Below are positions 7,879-18,800 of a DNA stretch of 64,000 nt, in pieces. The notes under the pieces were generated by a model. That model was not told the DNA's origin and ran no database searches. It saw only the letters and a program-made list of their open reading frames with translations. Position 1 is the stretch's first letter; the number at the start of each line of letters is the position of its first letter. Source of the DNA: Chitinophaga fulva (GTDB lineage Bacteria; Bacteroidota; Bacteroidia; Chitinophagales; Chitinophagaceae); assembly GCF_012927205.1 (NCBI RefSeq), contig NZ_JABBGC010000003.1, positions 62,001-126,000 of the forward strand. Reading direction: 5' to 3'. The translations under genes were made by a program, and so were the position numbers.

Positions 7879-8268
7879 ATGAAAAAGACAACTGTTCTCT
7901 ACTGGATTTTCACTGGTTTACTGGCCGCAGGCTTCACTATGTCTGCCATACCGGACGCCGTGTCCATGCCGGAAGCCAAAACCGTTTTTCAGCACCTCGG
8001 CTATCCGATGTATCTCTTGCCTTTCCTGGGTATCGCCAAACTGCTGGCCGTTATTGCGATTGTAACACCGGGCCATCCGCGGCTGAAAGAATGGGCTTAT
8101 GCAGGCCTGGTATATGATGTTACCGGCGCCTTCTACTCCAGCATTGCCATCGGTGAGGGAGCTTCCGCCTGGCCTATCATCATCTTCTATGGCGTACTGG
8201 CGGGTTCTTATATCTATCATCATAAAAGACTAAAGGAGAGCGGTACCTCTAAATTGTCGGTTGCCTAA
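7879..8268 (+). CDS. DoxX-like small membrane protein
   Basis: A 129-residue protein with four hydrophobic segments (starting at MKKTTVLYWIFTGLLAAGFTM, then PMYLLPFLGIAKLLAVIAIV, a third around YAGLVYDVTGAFYSSIAI, and a fourth in IIFYGVLAGSYIYHH). The pattern WIFTGLLAA...LGIAKLLAVIAI...WAYAGLVYD is that of the DoxX-like family. Its biochemical role is unclear; relatives are linked to redox or detoxification functions in the membrane. The upstream long frame (from 7750) overlaps ArsR and was not used. Probably repressed by the adjacent ArsR protein. A terminator follows 7 bp after the stop. Confidence 0.85.
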   Translation: MKKTTVLYWIFTGLLAAGFTMSAIPDAVSMPEAKTVFQHLGYPMYLLPFLGIAKLLAVIAIVTPGHPRLKEWAYAGLVYDVTGAFYSSIAIGEGASAWPIIIFYGVLAGSYIYHHKRLKESGTSKLSVA

Positions 8269-8275
8269 AATATAA

Positions 8276-8307
8276 CAGCCCTGTCGATGAGACAGGGCTG
8301 CTTTTTT
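8276..8307 (+). terminator. Intrinsic terminator after doxX-like gene
   Basis: CAGCCCTGTC-GATGA-GACAGGGCTG forms a perfect 10-bp stem followed by C and six T residues. The T tract overlaps the stop codon of the convergent SprB-repeat gene. Confidence 0.93.
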
Positions 8308-11300
8308 AGCGATTGATAATAAACCGGACATCCCTGCTTTCATTTTCAGTCACCACCCGCAGGATGAAGATGCCGTTATTGACACTTCCCAACGCAATAC
8401 GGTCGTCTATCTGCAATGCAGGACTATAGGGCCGTTTAACGAGGATACGTCCGTTCAGGTCGAAGACGGTCACCACCACCTGCTGCTTGCGTTTCAGTTT
8501 TACCTGGAAACGGAAATTGCCGTCATTCGGATTGGGCGACAGCATCACCGTATCTATCACGGAGACGGGTACACTGAACGACGGTCCGGCGAGCGGGTCA
8601 TACGCATTGATCTGAATGTCTTTGCGCAGTTGATAGGTACACTCTCCGAAAGTGGCTTTCATGGCCACCCAGTAGGAACCTGCCGTGGTAAACCGGATGA
8701 GTGGCGTGCCCCGGTCATAACCCAGCAGAATGGCCTGCGGATCAAATGTCCAGCTGACCAGGTCCGGCGCCGGGAGACTGATTTCCTTGATCACCAGCGT
8801 ATCGAATGCATTTTTCCGGGAAGCTACCAGGAAGTTCACATCCGGCTTCACATTTCGTTTAGTGATGGCCGTTGTACCGGTAGCGCCACAACCGCGGGCA
8901 TCCTGTACTTTCAGAGCATACTCCCCTGCTGCAAGACTTGTAAAACTACTATTGGCCATCCATGCACCATTGTTCAGGGCATACTGATAAGGCTGGGTAC
9001 CGCCTTGTACAGCAGCATCCACGGTGCCATCGTCTACCCCGTCGCATATTTGTGACCCGGTGACGGTCAGTCCCAGTGCTGCCGGCTGCGCTACCTCGTA
9101 GCTGTAAGACTGGCCGCAGCCTTTACCGTCAGTCACTTTAACGGTGTAGTTCCCGGCGGTAATGTTCCGCACTTGCGCGCCGCTCACCCCTGCATTGTTC
9201 CATTGATAATTGTAATTACCATCACCACCGGCGGGCAGTAACAGGATAGCGCCATTGGCTTCACCATAACAACGTACTGGCGTTACCGTAGCCGTAGCCG
9301 TTACCGGCGGGTACATTTCTTTCACCGTGGTGACAAGCGTTGCCGTGCAACCATTCACATCTTTCACTGCCAGGATATAGTTGCCTACCAGCAGGGTGCC
9401 AAACGTAGGTGATGCCTGGGGTATTCCGTTATTCATGGTATAGGCATAAGGAGTAGTACCACCGGCCGTTTGCAGTGTAATGCTGCCGGTAGGGATACCG
9501 CCGCAGGCCAGATGAGTAATATCTGATACCGTGAGGGATACCGGTGCAGCCGGTTGTTGCAACACAATGTCTTTAGTGATCTCACAACCGCGCCCATCTT
9601 TTATTTTCACCGCATAGCTGCCTGCCGGCATACCGGCATATTGAGATGTTCCCGTATAACCGCCGCCGTTAACATTGTACAAATATCCCTGATAGCCGCC
9701 ATCATTGCCACCGGAGGTAACAATATTGAAAGCGCCGTCAGATAAGCCATAACAGGATATCTGCTTTCCGTGGAAGTCCGTAGTAGTGGCCGTTGCAGCC
9801 AAAGGTGCCGCAGGTGCGGTAATGGACACCACATTGCTCACAGAAGAATAACACCCGATCGCATCTTTCACCCGGACGGTATAGTTGCCCGCGCCCAACG
9901 GCGTGGTGTTATTAAAAGGCGTATAGGCGCCTCCGTTCAATGCATATTCATTTGTTAGTTGACCGCTGCCACCATGCGCCTGTACCAGTATGGCGCCTGA
10001 CGTGCCGAAGCAAATAACATCATTCCTTGTAATGTTATCTATGGTAATAGCCGGATTCACAGACAATATCTGCACGGGCAGCGTATTACCGCAGCTATTC
10101 GCATCCCGCACGGTGACGGTATAGTTGCCGGCAGTAAGACCGGAGAACACCGGGCTTGCCTGCCAATTGGTGCCATTCAGGCTGTATTGCAGCGCACCGG
10201 TGCCACCATTGCCGGCCACCGTGATACTGCCACCCGGAATAGCCGCGCAACGAACATCCTGTTTGCTCACCAGTTGTATGGTCAACGCCTGCGCCGATTC
10301 CGTAAAAGTATAGTTTTGTGTCGCCACGCAGCCCCGGCCATCCTTCACTTTGAATACATGCGCACCTGCCTTAATACCCGTGATCATAGAAACAGGCCCG
10401 AAAGCACCGTTATCGATAGCATACGTGTAGCCACTATACGTTGCACCATTGCCACCGGCAGCTGTCAACTGCACAGATCCGTTATCGCCACCGGCACAGG
10501 AAATATTATATCCATTATAGTCTGACAACACACCGGAGAGTGACAGTGCCGCCGGTGGAGCGGTAATCGTGAGCGGATTGTTGTATTGAAGACTACAACC
10601 ATGATTATCCGTCACTTTCAGCGCGTACACCCCGGCATTCAGTCCGGCCCCGCTGGCATAACTTTGGGACGTAGCCCAGTTGTCAGTGCTCAGGCGATAT
10701 TGATAGCTCCCATCTCCGCCGGTGGCGGTCATGGCGATACTGCCTTGCGTACCGAAACATTGTATATCCGTCACCGTTGCAGCCGTAAAGGCCAACGCCG
10801 GATAGGTATGCATGATCGTCAGCGTAGTATCTTTTGTACAGCCGTTGGCATCGGTGATGTGCAAGGTGTAATTGCCGGCTGGCAGGTTGGCCGCCGTAGC
10901 GCCGGTGATGGTGGCGCCGTTGAGCTGCCACCGGTAAGGCGCAGCGCCACCCATGATATTCGTGGTGATGCTGCCGGTAGACTGACCAAAGCAGGTCACA
11001 TCCTGTTTTGTGGCGTTGATGCTCATTTGCGGCTGCGTCAATGTCACACTGCCGGAGGTCTCACAACCGCGGGCATCTTTTACACTGATGGTATAAGTAC
11101 CCGCAGTTAAACCGGCGAATATATTATTCGATTGATAGGTAGCATTATTCAGTTTATACTGATACCCCGTATAGGTGCCGCCGTTACCACCCGCAGCCGT
11201 TATGGTGATTTTACCATCTGCCGCACCACTACAGGATACCTGGAATCCATTGTAAGCCGACAACTGGGTAGTGAAACTCAATGCTGCTGCCGGCAAGCTT

Positions 11301-13711
11301 ACATCATAGGCATTGGGCAAGTCAAGGGTACAGCCCTTTCCATCCTTAATACGGAAATGGTAGCTGCCCGCTGTATGTACTTTGCTGCCTGGTATAAAGG
11401 TCGTATAGTCGGTACCGTTCAGTGTATAGAAATAAGTATAGGTATTATCCCCCCCACTGGCGGAGATATTAATAGTAGCGCCATCAGCGAGACAAACCGC
11501 CGGTGTGATCGTTACGCCACCGGACTGCAAGGCCGGCAGTTCTGTAATCGTTACCACATTGGATAGTACCGAACAGTTGGTGGACTTACTATCTGAAACG
11601 GTTACACGATAGGTACCGGCACTCAGGGCATCTATCTTGGTATCGCTGTCAAACCAGAAAGAATTGGTGGTCCAGACGCCGCCTTTCAATTGCTCCCATT
11701 TGTAGGTATAGAAGCCCGAACCACCACTGACCATCGCTTTTACGACTCCGTCCTGCGCGCCGTTACAGCTGATATTTGTCGTTTGCAAGCTAACCTGTAA
11801 CAGTGGCACTTCGGTGATCGTTACTGGTTGAGAAGTGGCGTCATTACAGCCGGCCACATTGTTTTGTACCGTAATGGTGTAGATACCCGCCTGTAATCCG
11901 TTAAAAGTACCGGTGGTGTTGCTCGCCGTAGGCATACCGGTACGTTGTAGCAGAAACGTGTAACTACCGGAACCGCCACCAGCGGAGTACTTCAGCGAGC
12001 CGTCATTTCCACCGAAGCAGGTGACCATATTGCGGGCATCCTGTGTCAACGTTAGTGCAGGCACAGCATTCAGGCTCGTGGTGCCACTCCATCCTGTACA
12101 AACGGGGAAGTCCATGTTCAGTATTTCAACAGTGTAATCACCATTACTCAAACCTGAAAAGGTATAGTTCCGCGAAGTAGTGACAGCACTCTGTTGTAGC
12201 AGCGCCACACCTTTATACAATTTATACTGGTAGTTGGTGACACCCGGATCAGCCACAACGCTGATACTGCCATTTCCAGGAGAGATACAGGTAGGGTGTT
12301 GTGCAGTCAGCTGTCCCGTTACCTGCGGCGGTTGGGTGAGTTGTACATTTACTGGTATCACCGGGGCACAGGCGCCATCTTTCACTTCTCCCGTATAATT
12401 GCCGGCAGGCAGTCCGGTCCAGGTAAAACTATTACCAGATGACTGTTGTTGGGCACGTATCACCGTGCCGTTTTGTTTCAGGGTAAAGAAATAACCGCTG
12501 GCGGCATTTCCACCGGAAGCAGTGATCGTAATTTTACCATCTGTGGCGCCAAAGCATGCGGGATTGGCCGACTGGGCCACATCCTGACTGGCCGCAAGCG
12601 CAGGCAGGTCTGCTATATCTACAGCAATGGGCGTAAAACAATTTCCGGCTGTTCCGGATGGATTGATCACCCATAGCGTATAACTTCCTTTTCGTACATT
12701 GTTCACCGTTACTCCTCCTGATACCGGTAAATTACCATTACTCCAGTCGATGATATCACCACAGGCGGAAGCGCCTCCGGCGAGGTCCGGATCACAGGGC
12801 GTAGTCACACCGGCCGGGCGCAGCATCCAGCGCATGGTGGTAAATCCGCTGGTGATGGCGCTACCGGGAATAATGATCTTACCCGTTGCCTCGCCGGCAC
12901 AAGATGCCTGTTTCTGTATTTTACTGGCATCTACCTGGGGACCAGCAGGCAGAAAAGTATAGTTGTTGGTGATATTGGAATAAGGAGAATAGTAGTCTTT
13001 ATTGGCATACGCCGCTTTTATGCGGCAACGGAAACGGACATTCACCATGCCACTCTGTGTTTCAGGTATCTGGCTGCCGGTAAAGGCATAGGTATAGGCC
13101 ATGGTGTATTGTTGGCTGCTGCTTCCCAGCTCTTTCCACACGGTACCATTATCCACCGAATATTCCCAGATAACCGATGTCTGTACGAGGTTGTCAGAGA
13201 ATATCGGCCAGTTGTTCCGGGAGCTGAGGTAAACCATTTCAGTGGCACAGGTCTGAGAGGAAGCAGTCACCGAAAGCCCGATGTCGTTCGGTGCGATCAT
13301 GGTATATACCCAGCGTGCTTCCACAGAACCCAATCGTTTGTAGCCACCGTAGAAATAGATATCATCTATAATCCGTCCACCGGAAATGGGATAGATATCG
13401 GAAAAACTGAGACCGCTTACATTGGAACCATTCTGAAAAAGCGCGTAAGGTGGGGCATAGTTTACACCTGTTCCCGGCACAACGCCCCCATCAGGCATGG
13501 CGCTGAAGGGTGTTGATGACAACGACCAGTTTTGGGTAGAAGTGGAGGTTCCCATACCTAAATTGCCAATCAGCCCTGTTCCTATATAACTCGCAGGAAT
13601 ATTACCAAATACATAGACCGTCTGCGACAGCTGCAGCTGTGCATACAATTGCCTGCCGGCACCGGACAATAACAGTACCAGCGTACACAGGATACGTGGA
13701 AAACGAAACAT
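8306..13711 (-). CDS. SprB-repeat surface protein with type IX secretion sorting domain
   Basis: An 1801-residue exported protein. After a signal peptide (to about residue 25) and a roughly 250-residue head, about sixteen SprB-type repeats follow, each of about 70-90 residues and built as C[FYSA]G-x3-G-[SK]I-x5-GG ... AGxYxxxVxDxxGC. Residues about 1725-1801 form a type A C-terminal sorting domain (LSPNPNDGNFRFQV ... FDLNGRIL ... NGIFILRVV, ending FIINR), so the protein should leave through the type IX system and be anchored on the cell surface. SprB itself is a gliding adhesin, but SprB repeats also occur in other adhesins. Repeats 7-15 form three copies of a three-repeat block (see findings). 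It is the last gene of a three-gene operon, 17 bp after the fibronectin protein. Confidence 0.93.
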   Translation of the reverse strand: MFRFPRILCTLVLLLSGAGRQLYAQLQLSQTVYVFGNIPASYIGTGLIGNLGMGTSTSTQNWSLSSTPFSAMPDGGVVPGTGVNYAPPYALFQNGSNVSGLSFSDIYPISGGRIIDDIYFYGGYKRLGSVEARWVYTMIAPNDIGLSVTASSQTCATEMVYLSSRNNWPIFSDNLVQTSVIWEYSVDNGTVWKELGSSSQQYTMAYTYAFTGSQIPETQSGMVNVRFRCRIKAAYANKDYYSPYSNITNNYTFLPAGPQVDASKIQKQASCAGEATGKIIIPGSAITSGFTTMRWMLRPAGVTTPCDPDLAGGASACGDIIDWSNGNLPVSGGVTVNNVRKGSYTLWVINPSGTAGNCFTPIAVDIADLPALAASQDVAQSANPACFGATDGKITITASGGNAASGYFFTLKQNGTVIRAQQQSSGNSFTWTGLPAGNYTGEVKDGACAPVIPVNVQLTQPPQVTGQLTAQHPTCISPGNGSISVVADPGVTNYQYKLYKGVALLQQSAVTTSRNYTFSGLSNGDYTVEILNMDFPVCTGWSGTTSLNAVPALTLTQDARNMVTCFGGNDGSLKYSAGGGSGSYTFLLQRTGMPTASNTTGTFNGLQAGIYTITVQNNVAGCNDATSQPVTITEVPLLQVSLQTTNISCNGAQDGVVKAMVSGGSGFYTYKWEQLKGGVWTTNSFWFDSDTKIDALSAGTYRVTVSDSKSTNCSVLSNVVTITELPALQSGGVTITPAVCLADGATINISASGGDNTYTYFYTLNGTDYTTFIPGSKVHTAGSYHFRIKDGKGCTLDLPNAYDVSLPAAALSFTTQLSAYNGFQVSCSGAADGKITITAAGGNGGTYTGYQYKLNNATYQSNNIFAGLTAGTYTISVKDARGCETSGSVTLTQPQMSINATKQDVTCFGQSTGSITTNIMGGAAPYRWQLNGATITGATAANLPAGNYTLHITDANGCTKDTTLTIMHTYPALAFTAATVTDIQCFGTQGSIAMTATGGDGSYQYRLSTDNWATSQSYASGAGLNAGVYALKVTDNHGCSLQYNNPLTITAPPAALSLSGVLSDYNGYNISCAGGDNGSVQLTAAGGNGATYSGYTYAIDNGAFGPVSMITGIKAGAHVFKVKDGRGCVATQNYTFTESAQALTIQLVSKQDVRCAAIPGGSITVAGNGGTGALQYSLNGTNWQASPVFSGLTAGNYTVTVRDANSCGNTLPVQILSVNPAITIDNITRNDVICFGTSGAILVQAHGGSGQLTNEYALNGGAYTPFNNTTPLGAGNYTVRVKDAIGCYSSVSNVVSITAPAAPLAATATTTDFHGKQISCYGLSDGAFNIVTSGGNDGGYQGYLYNVNGGGYTGTSQYAGMPAGSYAVKIKDGRGCEITKDIVLQQPAAPVSLTVSDITHLACGGIPTGSITLQTAGGTTPYAYTMNNGIPQASPTFGTLLVGNYILAVKDVNGCTATLVTTVKEMYPPVTATATVTPVRCYGEANGAILLLPAGGDGNYNYQWNNAGVSGAQVRNITAGNYTVKVTDGKGCGQSYSYEVAQPAALGLTVTGSQICDGVDDGTVDAAVQGGTQPYQYALNNGAWMANSSFTSLAAGEYALKVQDARGCGATGTTAITKRNVKPDVNFLVASRKNAFDTLVIKEISLPAPDLVSWTFDPQAILLGYDRGTPLIRFTTAGSYWVAMKATFGECTYQLRKDIQINAYDPLAGPSFSVPVSVIDTVMLSPNPNDGNFRFQVKLKRKQQVVVTVFDLNGRILVKRPYSPALQIDDRIALGSVNNGIFILRVVTENESRDVRFIINR

Positions 13712-13728
13712 CGTATTGCGTTCAGATT

Positions 13729-15816
13729 TTAGTATTTCAGGGACACTTCCCTGCTCATTTCAGCTTTGGCATCACCTTTCAGTACTGCCGTAATTTTATA
13801 CTTATAAATATTGCCTAACATTATTTCATCGTCCACTGACTGACGGGCAGTTCCTTCTACCGCACGGTAAAGGATATACGGTGCATCATTTTTAGCCCGG
13901 TAAATACGGTATTGTTTTACATCCGGCTGATCATATTCCCAGGACAACACCACCTGTCTCTTTTCCGTATCCACCACACCTTTCCAGCCTTTCACCGCTG
14001 GACGTTTGCCTGTTTCAAACCAGATATCACCACTGATATCTTTGGATTTATTACCACTATCGTCCGATACTACCAGTTCATAGAAGTATGTATTGCCCAG
14101 CACCAACGCAGTATCAGTATAGGATTCCCGCAGATGGGCAGTGTCCCAGGCAGCCACTTCACGGCGACTGCTGTCTTTGGTATTGGTACGATAAAGTATG
14201 TATTTCACCACGTCTTCGCTGGTACTGTTGTGCCATTGCAACACGGCTGCTTTAAGGCTATCTGAACGCAATGCCCTGGTAAATACCGGCGCGGAGGGCG
14301 CAATGGTATCCGGCCGCTTCAGCATCAGTACCGGCGTATAGGCGGATGTGTTATAGTTCTTGTCCAACGCTATCACCTTGTAATATACCTTCGAGGTCAG
14401 CGTATGCAGGGTGATGGTATCTGTAAAGGCAGGTGTAGCAAGAATTTCCTGCGTCACCTCTGTAAATTCTTCTTTTGCGCTGTTGCCTCTGAACACGCGG
14501 TAGCCCTTCAGGTCTTTCTCTATGTTGTTGTCCCATTTCAGCGTCACCACACCGGTGGAATCCACGGTACCGGCCAATCCTTTCGGCATGTCAGGCGGAA
14601 TGCTGTCTATCAGCTGTGCGAAATAAGGGAACGAATAAATGGCTTTGCCTCTTTTGGTAATACCTTTGATCTTGTAATAGTTGGAGTTCATGGGCTTGGG
14701 ATCGATATAGCTGTACACCGGCGCCTTGTCTGTTTTAAAGGTGGCGATGGGCAGGAATGGTCCACTCCCCTTCTCTGAGCGGGTTACCACGATGGACGCC
14801 AGGTTTTTGGCCAGATCACCGGGCAATAACCAACGCAATTCAATCTTTTTATTGTCTATGACGATGATGGTGTCCATGATAGGCCTTTCTGCTACTGCCG
14901 GAATCCCCATGCCCATTACCACCTGCGAGTACGGGCCGTATTCTCCGAAAGGCGTGATACCTTTCACCCGGTAATAGTATTTAACATCATTGTCCGGCAG
15001 AGAATCCTGGTAGTAGGAAAAACCGGCAGCATCTGGTGCTGTAGGCAGTATGGGCAGGTCGCTCACTGGTTGAAATGTTTTCCCGTCTGTACCGCGTTCC
15101 ACCACATAAGCGGAATACATGCCCCGGGTGAAGTTCGTCAGCCAGCCGAGTGTAGCCGTGCTATCAGCGCAAACAATGGCCAGTTCCGGCGGCCGTACCA
15201 GCAGTACGGTTTCATTGAGCGCTGTTACCACAATGGCCGTATCTATGACCAGGTTCTTGGGTTGCTGTGCTACGCTGATACGGTAAGCATACCGCTCTCC
15301 GGGCCTGGTGGTGCTGTCTTCCAGGAAAAGGCCGGCAGCCCTGGCGGTGGCCACAGACAGGTCGCAGCTCAGCAGCGCCATGCTCATGCGCCAGTCGTTC
15401 TGGCTCTGGTTTTCAAACCAGGAGCCGATGCCCTCTTCCGGCTTCACTTTTTTTCCGCCTTCTCCATAGATCAGTTCCGCGATGGCTGCAATACGCTCAT
15501 CTTTACGGGCAGCGGCTTCCATTTGTTGCAGCGAATAAGGTTTCAGCGGCTGCGTAGTGAGGACCACCGGTTTAGGGTTAGGTACCAATACCCCATTGAC
15601 TGACGTTGTAAAACGTTCTACCGTATAGCCGTACTTGTTACCGATCTCCCAGGCGATATATCCGGCGGGCGACCAGCGCAGCTGGATTTTGCCGGGCTTG
15701 GGATTTGCTATGCCCACAATACGGTGCTCACTTTGCTGTTGCTGCGCACTCGTGTGCTGGTAACCCATCAGCAACAAACCCATAGATAACAAACCGGTAA
15801 AAAATTTACGGTACAT
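13729..15816 (-). CDS. Exported multi-domain fibronectin type III protein
   Basis: A 695-residue protein with a signal peptide (GLLSMGLLLMGYQHTSAQ). About six Fn3-like modules can be traced by recurring [IV]xLRW/LxW cores and Y-x-[VI]-x-R strands: PGKIQLRWSP, ATLGWLTN, KKIELRWLLPG, GVVTLKWDN, KAAVLQWHN and RQVVLSWEYD. No catalytic domain, lipobox or type IX sorting domain is visible, so it is probably held at the surface or in the periplasm by partners. It lies 5 bp after the 1473-residue protein and 17 bp before the SprB-repeat protein, so the three are almost certainly one transcript and one assembly. Function unknown. Confidence 0.88.
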   Translation of the reverse strand: MYRKFFTGLLSMGLLLMGYQHTSAQQQQSEHRIVGIANPKPGKIQLRWSPAGYIAWEIGNKYGYTVERFTTSVNGVLVPNPKPVVLTTQPLKPYSLQQMEAAARKDERIAAIAELIYGEGGKKVKPEEGIGSWFENQSQNDWRMSMALLSCDLSVATARAAGLFLEDSTTRPGERYAYRISVAQQPKNLVIDTAIVVTALNETVLLVRPPELAIVCADSTATLGWLTNFTRGMYSAYVVERGTDGKTFQPVSDLPILPTAPDAAGFSYYQDSLPDNDVKYYYRVKGITPFGEYGPYSQVVMGMGIPAVAERPIMDTIIVIDNKKIELRWLLPGDLAKNLASIVVTRSEKGSGPFLPIATFKTDKAPVYSYIDPKPMNSNYYKIKGITKRGKAIYSFPYFAQLIDSIPPDMPKGLAGTVDSTGVVTLKWDNNIEKDLKGYRVFRGNSAKEEFTEVTQEILATPAFTDTITLHTLTSKVYYKVIALDKNYNTSAYTPVLMLKRPDTIAPSAPVFTRALRSDSLKAAVLQWHNSTSEDVVKYILYRTNTKDSSRREVAAWDTAHLRESYTDTALVLGNTYFYELVVSDDSGNKSKDISGDIWFETGKRPAVKGWKGVVDTEKRQVVLSWEYDQPDVKQYRIYRAKNDAPYILYRAVEGTARQSVDDEIMLGNIYKYKITAVLKGDAKAEMSREVSLKY

Positions 15817-15821
15817 CGATA

Positions 15822-18800
15822 TTATAATTTATAGTAAATGCTTCGTGTAATGGTAGATGTTATATTGTTTTTGCCCGGCAGCCGGTATTGCAGCTCTACC
15901 GGATAGAACTGATTGCCCTGCAGATCGGGGAACAGCGATGTCATCAGCCTGCTGATAGCCGGTGTGGCCTGTCCTCCACTGATATAATAGCGGTTTGCTT
16001 TGTTGAGCAACTCGTGGTAGTCGTCGTTGGCCACAAAGGAAACATAATACATAAAGCGGCAGCGGCCAGACTTGGAAGGTGCGTATCCATCGTTGATATG
16101 GCCGTCTTCCAGTTTGTAACCGGCGATATCATTGTTGTACAGTCTGACAGCATCGAGTGGCGGAATGCCTCCGGTTACGTTCAGATCACGGGTGATATTG
16201 ATAGACGGATGGAACGGATAATTGTTGTACAGCAGCGGCATCAGTTGATTTTGCAACCAGCCGTTATTGGTGCCAGCACGCAGGGTTACCAGCGGTTTGG
16301 TGGAGAAAGAGCCGTCGCCTTCCAGTTCAAATTTATCGAAGGTTTCTTCGGCGTCAAAACGCTGCCCGATCACACTGATGTAGTTAGTCGCCACATCGAA
16401 GAGGTCACGTGGATCAGTCATGGCGTTCATCTTTTCAGCGAAGGTACCGTAGCGGCTGGTGCGGAAGTTATAGCTGATCACTTCTTTGGACACCGCCGAA
16501 GTAGCGTTGCCTTTCAGCATTTTCTGGGAGAACCTGGTGGTGTCTCCGTCTTCGCTGATGGTCGTGGTGTTTTTGGTGACCACGTTATTGGCAGCAGCTT
16601 CCCCGTCGAGAGAGGCGCGGTTGATATTGAAACTATAGATGGTTTCGCGGGCCAGGTTGGCCGGAATATCGAAGCCTATTTCTGCCGTGTTTTCCGCATA
16701 CGATACCGGTATATCCGTTGACTGGCCTTGTGCGGTAGCCATAGCAGCGGAGACTTTCCACTTTTTACCGGAGCCGTCCACCGCTGTAAAGAGATAAGGC
16801 TGGCCACGTTTTAATTTAATATAGCCTTTACCGTATTCCCTTGTCAACAGGTTATACTGGCGTTTTACCGGATAGGCATATGCCACGTTTTCCCATGGAA
16901 TATAGTCAGGTGCTTCGCCGGTGGTGAAAGTAGCCGATTTTGTTTCATAGTCAATGTTGTTGCCGTTTTTCAGCGCGTCCCAGCTGCCACCGTTCTGACG
17001 GTCGATATGCACTTTGGCAGAAGCCGTAAGCGTGCTTTTCGGCGGCAGGATATCACGCAGGGTGAGTGAAGCGGAAGAACCATCTGACGCCAATTCCGTA
17101 GTACCCCTGATTTCTGTCTGTTCTTTCGTCAGCTTCAGTTCGTCCAGTTGTATACGATAAGTGGCCACTTCATCAAATTCATTCATCATGCTGAATGGTT
17201 TGCCCACAGCCATATTGAATGCCACCTGTGGTGTAGCGAATACGCTCACATCGTTGTTCTGGTCACCCGGTTTGATATCACTGATCACGACCACATTCAG
17301 TTCTTTCGCGCCGATGAGCTCACATTGTGACCCCAGTTCTATTTTGATGTTGGCCGTACCACTCACCAGGCCACCGAGTACGGAGTATTTAACGCCCACC
17401 ATACCGCGGAACCAGCTGGGGTTGGGCAGTTTAGCCTGCAGCAACACGGCGGCCGACAGTTTGGCGATAGAGAACCCTCTCTTTTTGCCGAATATTTTTA
17501 CGCGGATACCCACATCTCCTTTTACAAACACATAAGCCTGACCGGAAGCGTACCAGCCGTTGAAGCCGATCACGCTGTTGCTGCCTTTACACCTGGCTTC
17601 GCCGTAGTTGCGCAACAGGATATCTGTTCCCGCACCGAGGGCAAACTCACCATACACGCCAAAGTCGAACGAGAACCCAGCTCTGAAATGTGCCCCGAAG
17701 CCGAAGCCGCCACCTTTGCTCATGGTATTTTCCATGGCCATGAAGTTGGTGTTCACATTATCAAACACTTCGCTCACTTCCTGTGGCACCGGTGGCATGT
17801 CTTCCACCTTGCTGCCCATCATGAAGTAGGTTTTTATCTCTGCCAGTCCGAGGATATTGAGGCCGAACATCTGCGAAGGACGGCCGATGTAGAACCACCA
17901 TTCATTAGGCGCCATATGGAAGGCCGCCTCGCCTACCAGCCCGTTTTCGTTGATACCCCGCAGGATACCGGCAATATTGATATAGGTTTTAAAGCTGGCA
18001 TCGTAGGTGCTGTTCACGTTATCATAACGCATTTTGAACTTCACCCATACCGGGGCAGATACATCTTCCTTCGCGTCTTGTTTGTTTTTAGCTTTCAGCG
18101 CCGGATGTACCACATATCCTGCACCATCGAACTGGGCGTACCGGAAACCGCCGTCGGTGCCGAACTGCACTTCCAGCGCCACGTTGGCGTTGACCACCAT
18201 TTCCTGTACGAAGGCCAGCGATACGCCACCGATGAAGCCGAGGCCGGCATCACGGGTAGGCACATACGGGAATATTTCAGAGACGTCTTTCAGGCCGCCC
18301 TTTTGGTCGACCGCATTACGGGACTCATAAGGGTCGAAGTTCGAAGGTCGTTCCATATGGTAAGACATGCCGCCCATGAGGCCCGTGATCTGCAACATAC
18401 CAATCGGGATGGTTACGCCGATGTAGGCGTCCACATGCCAGTAGCGGTAGTCGTCTTTGGAGCCGAAGTAGGCATTCGCCTTGGCTTTGGGAATAGGCCC
18501 CGGAATGGAGAAATCCAGCATGCCACGGAAACCGTTGCCATACACCGGATGGTCGTCGAAGATGGTGAGGATACCGTGCATGGAAAACGCCATCACTTTT
18601 ACGGTGAGGTCTATATCATTCACAGACACCTTATCCAGTTTCCAGCGGGTCCTTGTTTTTTGTATGACGGAACCGTCAACGGTCACTGACTGTGTTTCCT
18701 CCTCCTGCGCTGCTGTTACCACGAAAGAAGTTTTACCGCTGAAGCCCTTGTCACTGGAGTTCATGAAATTGAGCCTCACGGTAGCGCCTATACCGACTTT

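Noticed and set aside
17688..18689. 333-codon plus-strand frame inside the 1473-residue protein
   Set aside because: Composition mirrors the sense gene (excess His and Val), with no signal peptide, domain or ribosome-binding context.
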